DNA of 64,000 nt from Annulohypoxylon bovei var. microspora (lineage: Eukaryota > Ascomycota > Sordariomycetes > Xylariales > Hypoxylaceae). The notes below the pieces were generated by a model. The model saw only the letters and a list, made by a program, of their open reading frames with translations. It was not told where the DNA came from and ran no database searches. Shown here piece by piece: positions 1-13,139 of this stretch. The DNA is taken from contig MU405217.1 in NCBI GenBank assembly GCA_022836615.1, forward strand, positions 1 to 64,000, written 5' to 3'. The position numbers and the translations under genes are program-made. How positions within the stretch are numbered: position 1 is the first letter of the stretch; each line of letters opens with the position of its first letter.

Positions 1-1287
1 GGCAGTTTGTACGTTTTACACAACACAGATAACCACAGGATATCGTAATACATCACACGGTATTACACGCAACGCATCGTGACCTATTGCCTTCAGTTAT
101 AGTTGATTGCTGCTTATCTCCGCTAGAAACTCCGGGGAATCATTTCACTTACTTTCACTTACAACAACGAGAGGATGATAAAATCTTCCCATATTATATA
201 AGCGGACATTTCCTATGTTACTCTATATCATTTTCAAAAGTGTGTCAGCTATATATCTAGGCAAATACCTCCGCACCTAGTAAGCCAAAGTCAATGTCTC
301 GTCCTAAATACATCCATAGGTAAGTACCTAAATCACGTTCCTAGGTAGTAGATCACCTACGAGTAGAACAACACGAATTTAACTTTTACTTTGGTAGTAG
401 TTTTAGACACATTCACATGACTTTCATAAGGCTGTTTCCCCGCATACTCAAATGTAACGACACTAGAATGTAAGACCTTCAGCTAGGGCGGACGGTGGAC
501 ACTACCTGTCGTGGTCCCGATTTATCCCGGCAGCATGTGAAGTCACACAACCACGGAGCCGGTATTAGGGAAAACGACACAAGCTATACCAGACCGAGGC
601 CGTGAAACCCGCCGTCTGTCCGACAATTCTGTTTGTTAACAGCACACATGCCCAACCCTGGACAAGAATGGTCTTCTGAAACATGGATGTTCTTATGATT
701 CATGCCATCAAGCAGTGCCTACCTAGGTAAGTCGAGTTCAAATACTCAGGTTTTACCGAACTACAGCCCACCTACAGTATACCCACCTGATCATGTGTCA
801 TGTCCGGTAACCACCATTAAGATAGGAGATAGTGTCAATAGAACACCTATGCCTAGGTAAGTGTTTTTAACGAATTTAGCTTTACTGAAGCACGTGCCTT
901 AGTATAAGGGAGGCCTGTGATCCTTGTTGTTGCCAACCAATGTTACCATAATTCCATAGTATACTAGGTAAAAAAAAAAAAACAATCGATAGCCACTATT
1001 CCACCAAGGCAATGTTGTGATTGGAACGTGTTCATGAGAGGAATATTCATTTCTTGGGCCAAGTTGACACGGCCAACCTATCCCATAGTACAAAACGTCG
1101 TATTTGACGAACCCCATCGAGCCAAGTGTCCACAAGCCTTTAAAGCAGAATATCCTTGCATGAGATGTCAAGTAATACTCTAGGCCCTGTTATTCGCATC
1201 GTACAGCTGGTCTCAATGGTCCGTCGTGATGGTAGGCCATGTCGCGGCCAGGTATAGCATAAATACCTAGTGTTCCTTTTCTTCGCC
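1..1287. other. Intergenic region, no gene seen
   Basis: I see no convincing coding sequence here. The stretch is AT-rich and carries several copies of the CCTAGGTA-type motif, for example near 720 and 851, and a poly-A run near 969-982. It includes the 3' flank of the TIM10 gene. Confidence 0.6.
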
Positions 1288-1629
1288 TTACCCGCCGAAT
1301 CCGAATCCACCGCCGCCTTTTTGTTGCATCTCCTGCTGTAATAACTCTGACACCTTCATGTGGACATCGAAGAACTTGGCGGCACATCGGTCGAGGCACA
1401 CACTTTCGCCTTTGTTGAGTTCGGATTCCCGGTACTCGTTGGGAACACACTTTTTCGCACATGCCTTAGTGAGGCTAGAAGATAGCGTTAGAAAACATGG
1501 CGCAACACGGGAAGACATAAGACGATCTTACCGGTCGTGCATCTGTGTCAAGAGCTTCATTTCAGCCTGGACAGCTGAGATCTTCTCCTCTGACGAGGGT
1601 TGCGGTCTTCCGAACCCAAGGAACGACAT
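1288..1629 (-). CDS. TIM10: Mitochondrial intermembrane-space import chaperone Tim10
   Basis: This is a small Tim of the Tim9-Tim10 hexamer, which carries hydrophobic precursors across the mitochondrial intermembrane space to the TIM22 (and SAM) machinery. Two exons, 1532-1629 and 1288-1474, flank a 57-nt intron (1475-1531, GTAAGA donor, TTCTAACG branch, CTAG acceptor) and give 94 residues, close to the usual 85-95. The twin CX3C signature is complete: C38-x3-C42 and C59-x3-C63 separated by 16 residues, with the family stretch [11 protein letters not shown]. The N-terminus [13 protein letters not shown] and the Gly-rich tail (GGGGFGFGG) fit fungal Tim10 rather than Tim8, Tim9 or Tim13. The start is the only ATG that gives the conserved N-terminus. 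It is transcribed away from the mitochondrial lysyl-tRNA synthetase gene. Family and fold are seen directly; the Tim10 assignment within the family is very likely. Confidence 0.93.
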
Positions 1630-2168
1630 TTTGAATGAGATGTATTAGGATTGTCGAGATTCGGTTCCTTAGTCTGGTTGCCTTTTATTTGTGTGGTGGA
1701 TGAAGAATGAAGAGCTCGAATATCGAATTGGAAGCTTCGAAGTTCTGCTAAAAAGAACATTAAACTTAACCGTCGACCCAATTCGGAAGGCGGTAACGGA
1801 TTAACTGTAGCCCCGGATTAACTCCGGCAGAAAAGTTCACCTAACGTCCACATAAAATAAATCTTAGACAAGGAAAGGACTAGAACAATAAAATTTTAAA
1901 ATTTTGTCGAATCCCGAGTTGCTTTTCCGGGAGGATAGTAAAGCAGGCCTCGCTCAGGTGTAAGTACAGCTATTAAACGTCACTTCCAATTCATTGAAAA
2001 TTTTCATAATGATGAGATTGCTTTTAAGAACCGTTGCGACTGACACTACTTACGTGGTGCTTGATCTCAATTAGCCAGCCTATCTGAACCTGAACCCATC
2101 TTCCCCTGTATCTTGATCCAATGCCATTATAGTATTTGACTAACAAGTTCAAGTCTGTCTAGATAGCT
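1630..2168. promoter_or_regulatory. Divergent intergenic region between TIM10 and mitochondrial LysRS
   Basis: About 540 bp separate the two start codons, which point in opposite directions, so both promoters must lie here. It is AT-rich in the middle, including the direct repeat AAAATTTTAAAATTTTG near 1890. I could not identify a specific factor-binding site. A shared bidirectional promoter for two mitochondrial genes is an inference. Confidence 0.5.
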
Positions 2169-3962
2169 ATGGATAACGGGCAATGTCTTAGGTTCTTGCG
2201 CCCGTATCTCTTCCAATTGCCCTCATCCAGGGCAGCTGTGTACGCACGGCTCTTTTCTGCTAGCCACTGCCATCCGGTAAAAGCTAGGCGTTCACAATGT
2301 CCGAGATTTCAAGGCGTATCTTGCAGAACTTTACATTCCTCCGCCTCCAGGGGATCTACAAGTTCCAGCTCTAAGGCAGAGGCCAGCGAGGCTGTTACTT
2401 CATCCAGCCGTCAAGTTACCATTAACAGGCGGATTCAGAAGTTGAAAGAATCAAATGCTCTCCATTACCCAAGGCTTGGCTCTCGGCCTAACCGAATGAG
2501 CATACCTAACTTTCGAGAAAGGTATAGGAATGAAGACACCATATCAACCTCACAGGAAGTTGTTCTGGAAGGTCGGATCTTGTCAGTTAGGCGATCCGGG
2601 TCTAAGTTAGTCTTCTTCAACATCATGGGCGAATATCGGCTAGTTCAAGTTATGGTTAGTCTAAACCAGCTTTCAGATCCGAGACCCGAGCCGCAGCAGT
2701 TCAAAGATGTCATGCATCCATTTCTTCGTGGCGATATCGTCTCAGTCGAAGGTATAGCAATGCGAACGGACGCGGGTGAACTGACGTTACGAGCAACCGA
2801 ACTGCCTACCATTCTAAGCCCCGGCGTGGCGCCGCTCCCTGAGACTCTGGTTAATCAGGAAACCATGGTCTTGAACAGGCACGTCGATCTGCTCGTTAGC
2901 CGTCGGGCCTCTGACACGCTCCGTCTTCGCTCGCATATAATTAAATGCATGCGAGATTTCTTTCATGAGCAAGACTTCCTAGAGGTTCAAACACCAATTT
3001 TAGCGGACACTGCTAGTGGAGCAATCGCCCGTCCATTTGTGACATCGGCTACTGGGCTTACGCGAAAAGAACTTGCATTACGGATCGCCCCCGAGCTATG
3101 GCTCAAGCGCTTAGTCGTCGGCGGCAATGAAAAAGTCTTCGAGATTGGGCCCGCTTTCCGCAATGAGGGCGTCGACACTATACATAACCCCGAATTCACC
3201 ATGTGCGAATTCTATTCTGCTTACTCCAATTTAAGCGACCTAATTTCTATGACCGAAGATCTAATCATTCGCCTCTTCAAGCACACCGACGATATTATGC
3301 ACCAGAAGCTCCACTCTCTTGAGAAGCCTGGGATTGAGCTGCCCGAGAGGAGCTGGAAGCAAGTCGAATTCATTCCAGCCTTACAAGAGATCCTTGGCTA
3401 CAAATTTCCAAATCTCTCGGAACCAGACGCGCTTCCCAAGCTAGTTGAATTCCTAGAAGATGTAGAAGAGTTTACCCCAGGGCAAAATTTGACGCTACCT
3501 AAACTTTTAGATGAGCTTGCCAGCCATTATCTAGAAAAGTCTTCTGTGAAGCAACCTCTGTTCATTATCCACCATCCTGCTTGCATGTCGCCTCTCTCTA
3601 AGTCTTTCACCTGTCCCAAGACCGGCCAGCTCGTATCTGCTCGCGCTGAGCTGTTCATCGGGCGCCGCGAGATTGCAAACATGTACGAAGAAGAAAACGA
3701 TCCATTCGAGCAACGGCGCAAATTCGAACTACAACTAGCATCAAAGAACGGTAACCCGGAGATAGATAACGAGGTTCCGGTTGAGGTAGACGAGAGCTAC
3801 GTCCAAGCTTTGGAGTATGGGCTACCGCCGACGGGAGGATGGGGCTGTGGCATTGATCGGCTGATCATGCTGCTCTCAGGGGCGCCAAGGATCGGCGATG
3901 TCCTCAGTTTTGGAAACTTGAGGAATGTTGTGTCGATACGTCAAGCTGCTAAGGATGCTTAA
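2169..3962 (+). CDS. MSK1: Mitochondrial lysyl-tRNA synthetase (class II)
   Basis: The enzyme charges mitochondrial tRNA-Lys with lysine using ATP. It is a single exon of 597 residues. The first ~80 residues are rich in Arg, Ser and Ala and nearly free of acidic residues, as in a matrix-targeting presequence. An OB-fold anticodon-binding domain spans about 130-215. The class II catalytic core follows: motif 1 around 260-281 (FLEVQTPIL), motif 2 around 330-349 (FRNEG then HNPEFTMCEFY) and motif 3 near the C-terminus (GGWGCGIDRLIMLL). The HNPEFT signature is typical of lysyl enzymes. Motif 3 has GWGCGIDR where many LysRS have GFGIGIDR, a mild variation. The presequence and fungal context favour the mitochondrial Msk1-type enzyme over the cytosolic one. 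Confidence 0.93.
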   Translation: MDNGQCLRFLRPYLFQLPSSRAAVYARLFSASHCHPVKARRSQCPRFQGVSCRTLHSSASRGSTSSSSKAEASEAVTSSSRQVTINRRIQKLKESNALHYPRLGSRPNRMSIPNFRERYRNEDTISTSQEVVLEGRILSVRRSGSKLVFFNIMGEYRLVQVMVSLNQLSDPRPEPQQFKDVMHPFLRGDIVSVEGIAMRTDAGELTLRATELPTILSPGVAPLPETLVNQETMVLNRHVDLLVSRRASDTLRLRSHIIKCMRDFFHEQDFLEVQTPILADTASGAIARPFVTSATGLTRKELALRIAPELWLKRLVVGGNEKVFEIGPAFRNEGVDTIHNPEFTMCEFYSAYSNLSDLISMTEDLIIRLFKHTDDIMHQKLHSLEKPGIELPERSWKQVEFIPALQEILGYKFPNLSEPDALPKLVEFLEDVEEFTPGQNLTLPKLLDELASHYLEKSSVKQPLFIIHHPACMSPLSKSFTCPKTGQLVSARAELFIGRREIANMYEEENDPFEQRRKFELQLASKNGNPEIDNEVPVEVDESYVQALEYGLPPTGGWGCGIDRLIMLLSGAPRIGDVLSFGNLRNVVSIRQAAKDA

Positions 3963-5702
3963 TGCCTTCCAGCGAACATTGAAGTTGTAGATTAGGCAGT
4001 GATAAAGTGATACCCCTTATGTATAAACCATAACTCGCCCCAACCATATTCTATTAAAGCCCGAACTCTTCGGCTAACATATATAATAGTTCTTTGTTTA
4101 TACCTTTCGTGACATTTATGTTGCGTTTTAGTTCAAACCTGCACGACCACGTTAGCGAAATCCTTTCAATTCAGTTCAACCTCCCTGCGAAAACCACAAT
4201 TCACTCTATGTTAGGAAACGTTCCTGGCTAATACCAAACCAGTCCAGACATGCCCAGAGGAATCTGCTGTCCGTTTTGAGTAATATACGCAATGGTTAAC
4301 CCACCCACACGACTAAGGTTCATTAGTCGAGGTTTATATCTTTATTTTGACCTCAACATCCTCACTTCCCAACGTAATAAAATGAGTCTTCCAGTAGAGA
4401 ACTTCGCGTGGGGATATGGAAGATGGGAAACGCCGAGCTAATATCACGTAGCTTTGAGGTTTGAGTCGAAGGCTCTCGCAAGACCGCAGATGCCTAAGCA
4501 CCTTACTATGGGGAAGATACATCAAACTATATCCTGGCTATGGATGGTTTGAGGACGCTGGAGTATCAAACCAGGGAATCGCATCGCCAAAGTTTCCTAG
4601 TCGTAGCTATTCTTGCGGTAGTACATATTCGGAATTATTCTCAATCGACGGCTGCTGTTCAATTGGAAATCCTAGAACGCGCCCAACCGATGCTGGTCAG
4701 CTTGCTAATGTTTCCTAAAGTATTTCGCAATTAATAATCCAAAAAAGTTGTTTTAGCAGTAAAAAAGCTCGGGGACACCTTTCCGAAGCGTAAGTTGCTT
4801 CAGGCCGTTGTATCAAAAGGCCGAGCAGCAAATGTTGCCCTCCGCGCAAGAGCCGAGAGGTGACGGGAAAGGGGGCCAATCAGGGCAAAGCTTTACGGCG
4901 GCTTTTTCCTATTATGGCAAGCCCCAGTTATACCCGCTCCCGGGCCGGCATCCGGAAAACTTCAATGGAAACCTGTCTCCACGCGTTCTAATTAGATCTG
5001 GTCTACCACTGTTAGCCATATTCGATGAAGAGAATGAAAATTGATTTCTACCCCTTTTTTGCGTAGGGTAGAAAGGAGATTCCAATTATGGTATTAGTAG
5101 TGCCTCGTGGCAAGATCTGGATTTGCTACCGACTGTCAAGGAAATGCAAGAAAGGAAAAAAGAGCAAGATGATAGAAGCGATGAGAGGACCCAATCCTCA
5201 CTGCTATCCTGCTCCGAGAATCTAAAGAAGCTACTTCAACTTCCACCAATTTCTACCTCTATCCCCTATCTCCGAGCCCATGTGCCCCTCTCTCCCCACC
5301 TCTTCAGCCAAGAGTGTACGGGTCCTTCCGTGCAATCTGTGCAAGAGAACTAATCTAGGAAATTTGACCGCGGAATAACTGAAAACGGCCAAAGGGGTAT
5401 CTGAGAATTAAAAACGTCGAAAATTTTCTCGAAGTCGGATTATTTTTCTCCACTCTCGGAGTGTTGAGACCGAAGTATCTCGCAGTACAAGGAAATCTCA
5501 ATCTTATCTCGTCGTAACGCAAGGAGCTAGGAAAAGCGTCATATCTATAGAGATATAAAAAGCGTCCAGTTCGTAGCAATGAGAAGCCCTTGTTATCATC
5601 TCAAGGAGGCGCGATATGAAATAAGTCGTCCACATATATAACAACCATAGTCTCGAGCCAATAGCGAGGATCATCTAGCTGTGACCAAAACTAGCTAGAC
5701 AG
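3963..5702. other. Intergenic region, no gene supported
   Basis: The short open frames between 4461 and 5353 lack recognisable domains, overlap one another on both frames and have no paired splice sites that would extend them, so I treat them as chance. The region holds the 3' ends of the LysRS gene and of the opposing F-box-like gene. Confidence 0.55.
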
Positions 5703-8305
5703 CTAGAGAGTAGGAGCGTACATCGAGAAGAAGTCGTTTGGGTAACTGCTCCATACGGTATCGCAAGAGCCGCTATCCATCGTTACGCCACACAGTGCCT
5801 GGACTGTTTGACGGTAATCCTCGATGGCAGAGTCCCAGTCTGCTGCAGCCGCGATACCAAATCTTCCCTCCTGCCCAAGTCCGCATTGTACAAGTTTCTC
5901 GTCGAGATATTCGCAAATACTCTCTTTCTCGTCGCGGTTTTTCTGTATGTCATTCTTTAGGCTGAGATAATCATACGTAAAGTCGAGTTGTCTTATCTTT
6001 TGTCGACCGGCTGTAATGATTTCGCGTAACTGAGTATCTTTTTGATCAATCTCAACTCGAGCATACCTCCTAGCACTGGCAAGTCTTTCTTTCCAAAACC
6101 AGATCTCCTTCATGTCCTTTGGCTGCGTCGGGGGTGGTCGCTCGTCCAGGACCAAGGCTGATCCATTCGCGGAGTTGGCTGCTTGCACGTCCTCTCTCGA
6201 CCTTGCTGCACTCTCCCAGAAAGGGAATTCACGATCGCTGATCTCGTCATCGGTCGCGTAACGTTTCTTATTCAAGAATGCATCGACGTCGGTGAGTCTA
6301 AACCCGCGGAAGAGCAGTTTTGCTGCCTTTTTCTTTTCTTGGAAAAAGTTATCGACGTGAATTTTGAGGTATGTCCGGAGTTCACAGCCACAGCATTCTT
6401 TCCGAAACTGTGGTCGGCTGGCAGATTCGCGGGTGAAGAAGAACGAAGGCAACTGTGCGCTACAAAACGCACATGTCATAAGAATAAATTTACCTTGCAA
6501 CATCATCGTATCGCATAGTGCCTTGTGGTCCATGGCTTTTCCATGGATTGCCAAGATAAGGTCCTGGTGCAAGGTTTGAAGCATCACAGACTCCAACATG
6601 TCAAGTTCTGCGAAGACGGCAAAATCGCCCATCTCATTCCTCGTCCACATCGGAGTGTATTTTCTGATTTTGTAATAATGCAGATTATACAACGCTTCGA
6701 GTACATAGCGTAGTGAACCGAGGGACCATGGGATTCGGTCCAGAAACCCCCTCATGCCAGTGCCTGGACTAAACCAATCAATGTTATGGTTCAGGGCCAG
6801 AGGCACAGCAGTGAAGAGCACTGCGGCTATTGCTCGGCGGGTTTCGATTCCTCCTTTGTCCGAGGGAATTACGCCATATTCACCTTTACGGCCGTCAGAC
6901 TCTCTTTGCAGACCATGATAGTATACCGGAGAAAAATCTGAACGGACAATGGTGTTTCCCTGAGTCTTGTTGTGGGCAATTATATCGCGTAACAATGAGA
7001 TCGTCTTGCCGAAGTGAAGCAATTCGCAGTTATGGACACCCAGTACCTCGAGATTCGGTAATTGCTCCAGGCACATCCGGAGGACCCGCAGGTCGAGATT
7101 CGGCACTGAGTGAAAGTGAACAACTTTCATGCTAGATCCACGTATGTTCATGGCTGACACTAAATATTCTGTTAGCACCATAAGTAAGGTATATTGTAAA
7201 ATAATACTTACGAAGTTTGTATGTGTTGATCATTCGATCCTCATAGGTAGGCTTATAATAAGACCCCTTAGGAGCAGCTGGGTAACCATGGTAATTCTGG
7301 CGGCCTTCGCCATCTTCGGCTCCAACGTACCGGCCTCGGATGCTCGAGAACATAAGGAATGCCGGGAAACCTGGTCTGCAAGCATGCCCTTGGGTGCGAA
7401 AAATCTCGGGGTCCGCTCTCGTATCCGCTTCCTCGATGTCGCGATCAGAGAGGTTTAGATTGAGGAAATTTCCATGCGTCATGTCAACACGCGTCTATTC
7501 AAATCTTAGTTTTGGTTTTGGTCCTTACATGCGTTTGAAAAACTTACGGTCACCTCATTCATCGAATACATCATCATTTGACATGTTCGACTAAGGTTGG
7601 ACAAGTCGCCCCAGCGATGTCCGAGGTCCGTCATGATCCTGATACATAGTTCAGGCATCCCAAACACTCGGGTCAACGCTGATGGCTGTGGTCGCCGGGG
7701 TATGCTAAACTGGCCTTCTACCCTAGCCAGCCCATCCGATTGCGACGTTGAAAGGGGAACGCATCGAGGTAATAGTGGGGCCTATGAGACAGTGAGTAAA
7801 ATTCGTGAAGAGGCGGCCTAGGTCTACTTACGCTCATGACAGCCCGCGAAAAGAACGGATAATTCGCTAGATTGAGAAGGTCTTTATCCACACCTGATAC
7901 ACGGCCAGGATCTGTAACCCCGTAGTTAGGGTTATTATAGGCACACTCACGTGGGTGTCGTAAGATATTGTACTTGGAGCATTCGAATAACTCCTCATCA
8001 TTGTGAGCAAGGCCGTGGTCCATAGTTCCACGATCGCAACGGTAGAATACCAAGTACCGGCCGCCCTTTCCCGGGAGAGGCATCCTATACGTATGAGATA
8101 AGGATCCGAAGGCCTTATATCGATACTTCATGTTCACCTCGATTTCATTATTAGGCTTGATCCGGCGAAGACCGGTTCCATTAACCTCGCCAGCTGCCAT
8201 TGGCGGTTCCATGAAATAGGACTCGGGGTGCTCGTCGGTGAAGATTCGGATAAGGTTAGAATATGGTAAATCGCCCGAAAGGCGCAAATCATGGGTAAAG
8301 TCCAT
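5703..8305 (-). CDS. F-box-like / leucine-rich protein of unknown function, 815 aa
   Basis: Four exons rebuild one protein: 7832-8305, 7548-7781, 7212-7494 and 5703-7159. The introns of 50, 53 and 52 nt all have GTAAGT donors and in-frame junctions. Residues about 197-230 (GMPELCIRIM, then DLSNLSRTC) resemble a divergent F-box helix set. Residues about 340-375 (MKVVHFHSVPNLDL, then LPNLEVLGVHNC) look like leucine-rich repeat units. A possible zinc site is formed by C560-x2-C563 and C586-x2-C589, followed by a Lys/Glu-rich, probably helical C-terminal third. F-box proteins recruit substrates to SCF ubiquitin ligases, so an adaptor role is possible but only inferred. I do not recognise a named orthologue. 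The start is the first ATG of the long first exon; no upstream exon was apparent. Confidence 0.78.
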
Positions 8306-11300
8306 GACTAAAGAGTAGAGGATCGCGATTATTAATTCCTAAATAGTTCGATCAGTCAAGACTCTCGTATATCTTGAGACTTGGAGGAAAGGGCTAAAAC
8401 AAGGCGATGGAGAGTGATACATTTGATAAATTCAACTATTGAAGAATAAGAGTATATTGGAGAATAATCAAATAGGATATAGATATTTACCGAAACGTTT
8501 ATCAATGAATACAACTACACGGGTGGCAAGTAGTCAGTATCGTGCAATAGCCTGTCTATTACTTTTGTTAGTTTCCTCCTAGTCATACAAACATGGATAC
8601 TGAAGGTAAGGTATTGATGGATAAGGTGCAACGAAAAGATCTAGCTAGGCTAGGTACACAATACTGATGAAATAGGAAGACAGTTTGGCAGGAAATCTAT
8701 TGTAAAGGGAGTAGATAGATCGTAGTGTAATTGAACAGAGCATGCTGGAAATGATGCGGAAAGAGGGAACGAACAGTCTAGCGAACCTTGAATAGGTGGT
8801 GATAAGGTAGACTAGAAGATGAAATGAAAGGATAATTAAAGGAAACAAATGATGAGGGAGGATGTATGGTTTAGGAGAAGAGCAGATAGAAAAGGGGGGA
8901 AGTTACCCAGGTCTTTCCTAAGCTTGAAGGTATCAAGCAAGCGTCGCACTGATTTTTCTTCGGTATGAGGGATGATTAATAATTGCTTAGATGTATGATG
9001 AAGCCGAAGGAATTGATTTACAGAATGAAACGAGACTGGGTGTGGCTTGTATTGCCGTCGTTGTCTCCCAGGTGGATTGGTTGTGTTGTGGGTAGAAAGT
9101 TTGCCTAGGGCAAGGCTTGAAGTGAGTCAAAGGAGTAATGATAGGGGTTCTGATTAGTTATAGCAACTTGCGTCTTTCCTCTCGTAGAAGCCGTTTAGAG
9201 AATTTAGACTAGTAAATCATACGGGTAATTAGAAATGGTATTGCACGTTTAGTAAAGAAGCAGTTAGGTTAGGTGGTACAGAGGGAAAGGAGAGAGTTAT
9301 CAGACAGCCAGAGTTCCACAAATTTTGGCAGCGACGTTCAAAGAGACGCGTATTGGTCTATGCTCAGACGAACCAATACAAGTAGGTAGTTGACGGTTTT
9401 GTGGGAGTGGGAGGAAAGAGGATCTATGAAGCTGTACCTAGGTAGGTACCTGTATAGAGGTACCTACCTACACACGCATTGCGCAATAGGCAATCCTTCG
9501 AAGTTCGTTGATAGTAGCAAAATAGCAAAACGCATGATGTGAATATCAGAAAGGAGAGGGTGTTCATACCGATAGACTTGTTGATAGCACGTAATCTAGG
9601 TACGTTTGGTAGATGTTGGCAGTGGTGGCAGTAGTAGTTGTTCAGAATAATCGATAAAGGGTTTCTGTGAGGGCTAGGGAAGAGAACTACGGATTGTCTA
9701 GGTAGGTAGTATATCTGATAGTTTACGGCTGATTGGTGTCGATACAAAAATATTATCCTTAATGTCAGGATCGAGGTGTCTCAGTATGCACCTACAGTCA
9801 GTTTAACATCATATTCGGATCTATATAGTCAACATAGCAAGTAACTAGCCCATATATATTCTTGAAGAAGAACTAATTCGCATACAAAATTACAGATATT
9901 GTACGAAGGCGATTAGAAGCTGCCTCTTAGCATTATCCCGTAGGACCGCCCCCTTTTAGTATATATTCTCATACTCATCAAGTGTACAAATCCCACCCAC
10001 GATAACTATGACAAATAATAGGCAGCAAACTTCGGTATTCTTGTCTAAAATCCTAACGAAAGCCGTTTCTAGATTCCTAGTTTGTCGATGCGGTTTACCA
10101 TACCTGCCTGACTTTGCTCCCGCAGTTTGCCATAACAAGACATTTAATCCTTGCAAATATCACTGTCTTCACCTATAAATGTAGAGGTATATAACAGCGA
10201 GACATGGTCGATGAACACCTTCTCTGCAGGCAGAGATTAGGTCTTCGACAACGACAAGTCGTATCTGATGACCCACACATATACCGTTGGGTTCGGTTGT
10301 GACGTCTACCAGGCCGGGCTTGGCGTATAATCTCCTGTCCGATACTCCTTCCGCTAAAGTGGGAACGATAGACAGTGTTATTAGAGAAGACTCGAACAGA
10401 GTCTCCCGAACCTGTCGAACGGACCCACCGAGCCAAATCGACTCCTTTAACGTCTATGACGTAGGCCATTCCCATGCTCCTTTTACCTATCTCCTATCAT
10501 CATTTTAACACTTCCGAACAGTCTCCAGTGACATCATTGAGCCCTTAATTGACCCGCAGTTCGAGCCCTCAAGTCCGGAACGCATAAGTCAATGGTCTTC
10601 CAGTCACGATTGACAGACTAGCGGGACAAAAAGCGCTTTCCGATTATTTATAGATGCGAATCCCGATAATATGAAGAGAAAATTATAACCGTCGATTAGG
10701 CAGGTGCGACTAGGAAGGCAAGACCGGTAGACTACACAATAGCGATACTGAATGCAAGAGCGGCCTCCCGGTCCATTCGAAACTCTACCCGCAGCTGTTA
10801 CTCAAGCCGAGCCCTATACGGACCCTTGTTGAATAGATCGCGTCGTTTTCTATGCCACTGAACCGCAAATAGGTACGAAAAACTAGAAATGGCACTACAC
10901 AACCCCTACATTGCCCTTTCCATGATGAACCGGAAGACAACGGCGGTGCTAATATCACGGCTGAAGCTAAGAATCCTATCGTACATTATAGGGAAGATCG
11001 ATCATGATTCCTAGGTGCCACGAATGACCGCCACACTAATTCCCGACATATTCTGTCGAGCGTGAAAACCCCAACAGATCCGAGGTGTCTCTTCGATATA
11101 ACCGAGCAGTCTTTGTCGCAATAATTTGCCTTACAGCTCCATGGGTTTAACGCCGTTGAGCTGAAAAAACTCCATGATGTCTCCTTCTTAACTATACATG
11201 AAGCTAGCGAGAAGAAGGCAGCCGAATCTCGAGTAGAGATGTGATGGCCTGAGGCATTGACATCGTTTCCCGGCTAGCAAATACTTACGAAGTATCGCTA

Positions 11301-13074
11301 CTGCGTGACTATTAATATGCGTCCGAACTAACACGGCTATGAAGTGTACTCCGAACGGAAGGCACATCTACGGACCGGCCGATAAGAGCATGCTAAGTAA
11401 AGCAAGTACGCCGACCGCAACTACCCTCCCACACCCGATCTACCGCGACTGAAGTCATGTGCCCGGTCTAATATTAAGTGTGACGGAAAGAGCGCCCCGG
11501 ACCAAATATGCAGGTGCTGTCGGAGACGAGCGATAACCGGATCTTATTGCCGGGGTCCTATACACATCAGTCTATGTCTATACCGCTATTTGGGCTAGGA
11601 CTAGGGGACCTGGAGTACGGTCGACGATCGAAAGAGACGCTAGATATGAAAAAAAAGGTACGAGTCCATCAGGTACCTCGATAAGGGCCTGCAATCGACG
11701 GCACATGCCATACCAGAACATACATATGATCGGTGAGGGGGGTGGGAGGGGAACGCAGCTACCGTAAGTATTATATATCATCGGCAAGGTTTTTCCAGTT
11801 CGGATTCATCGAGAACATCAAATCCGGCATTGGAATTCTCTATGCGATCGACTTATCGGGGGCTTGTCACGCGCAAAGAAAATCGCATCTCGACTGACAG
11901 ATAGGCAGACGGAAGTGTGCCTAGTTAATATACCAGAATAGATACACGCAAGCTAGGGAAGACACCATCTTACGTATGCGACACCATTCCGGTCTGCTGC
12001 CAGGAGCTTGTCCAACTATATACATACATATGTATGCACACACGCATACACACTGCAAGCCAGGAAGTGGGGATGCATGAACTTCCACAGTGCTGCTGCA
12101 GCGCATCAGAAAGGGGAGAGGGGGGGGATATGTACACTACAGTGCATACATCAAAGTATGGTGGGATGAGGTGATGATGCTAGATGTGCTAGTCCCATAT
12201 CGGGGAATGAGCAACTGGCCGTCCTGAATGGTACGCAGGCAAAGCTCTGATAACGACCTGGATGTCCCGTCAGTGGTCACCGCCTCTTGCAAGCTGCGAG
12301 AGGTGCGAAAAAAAGGGGGAGGCAATGGAACCCTTACGAGGATTCCCCATGAGAGGTCGAGCTTCCAGATGCCTCTTACGACTCCGAAGGGCGCACAAAT
12401 GGGGAATGATCTAGTTGATCTGATGATTCCCATAACGTTCGGTTGAGTTGGACAGAATCGGAGATTTCGACATTCGCGGCTAACGGACTCTACCATACAG
12501 GGGGTTATGGGAATACGTAGCAAGGGTCATGAGCTTCGACAGAGCTTGGTAGGGAACCATTACGTCCAAATCTGGCCTGATTGAATGCGACACTGTCGAT
12601 ACGACACGGAGATTGTCTTATCCAGACTACCTACATGATGCTCGAGGCTTCAATACATCACTCCTCTCCTAGACGCTCAGAGATTCGAGACAAAGAAGAG
12701 AGAAAGCTTCATAAATATCGTCGAACTGCTCGTGACAAGTATTGCCGGAGTATTCATTTTGGAAGAATTGCCAAGAATATGTCGTACAATCCCTGTCGAC
12801 TTTTTAGCTAAAAGATTCACCAGTAAACCGAATACCGTTTTTTCTCTCGTTCTGTGGATTGGCGTGAGAAAGAAATAGGTTAGATACCTAGATATTTCTA
12901 TCCACCTAGGTAGGCAACAATACGAATGGGAATGACATAGTCAGTTATAAGAAATTATTATCACCGATGATTTCCAAGTCATCGATTGCTGCGCCCTACT
13001 GCTGAAGGATTTTCTTTAAATTTGCTCGCCTCTTCGCCAATCGCCTGAGTTGCCCATTGAAACCAAAGCTCTAG

Positions 13075-13139
13075 TAAAATAACGGTCGGGTAGCAGTGAT
13101 ATTTTGGTATTTGAATCTGTTTATACTACCGTTATTTTA
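13075..13139. repeat. Short inverted repeat (12-bp arms)
   Basis: TAAAATAACGGT at 13075-13086 is matched exactly by its reverse complement at 13128-13139, with a 41-bp AT-rich spacer. It could be a remnant of a small inverted-repeat element. No clear target duplication flanks it. Confidence 0.5.

Noticed and set aside
12137..12523. 128-codon minus-strand frame in the gene desert
   Set aside because: It has no recognisable domain, no linked exons and a competing frame on the other strand; probably chance.
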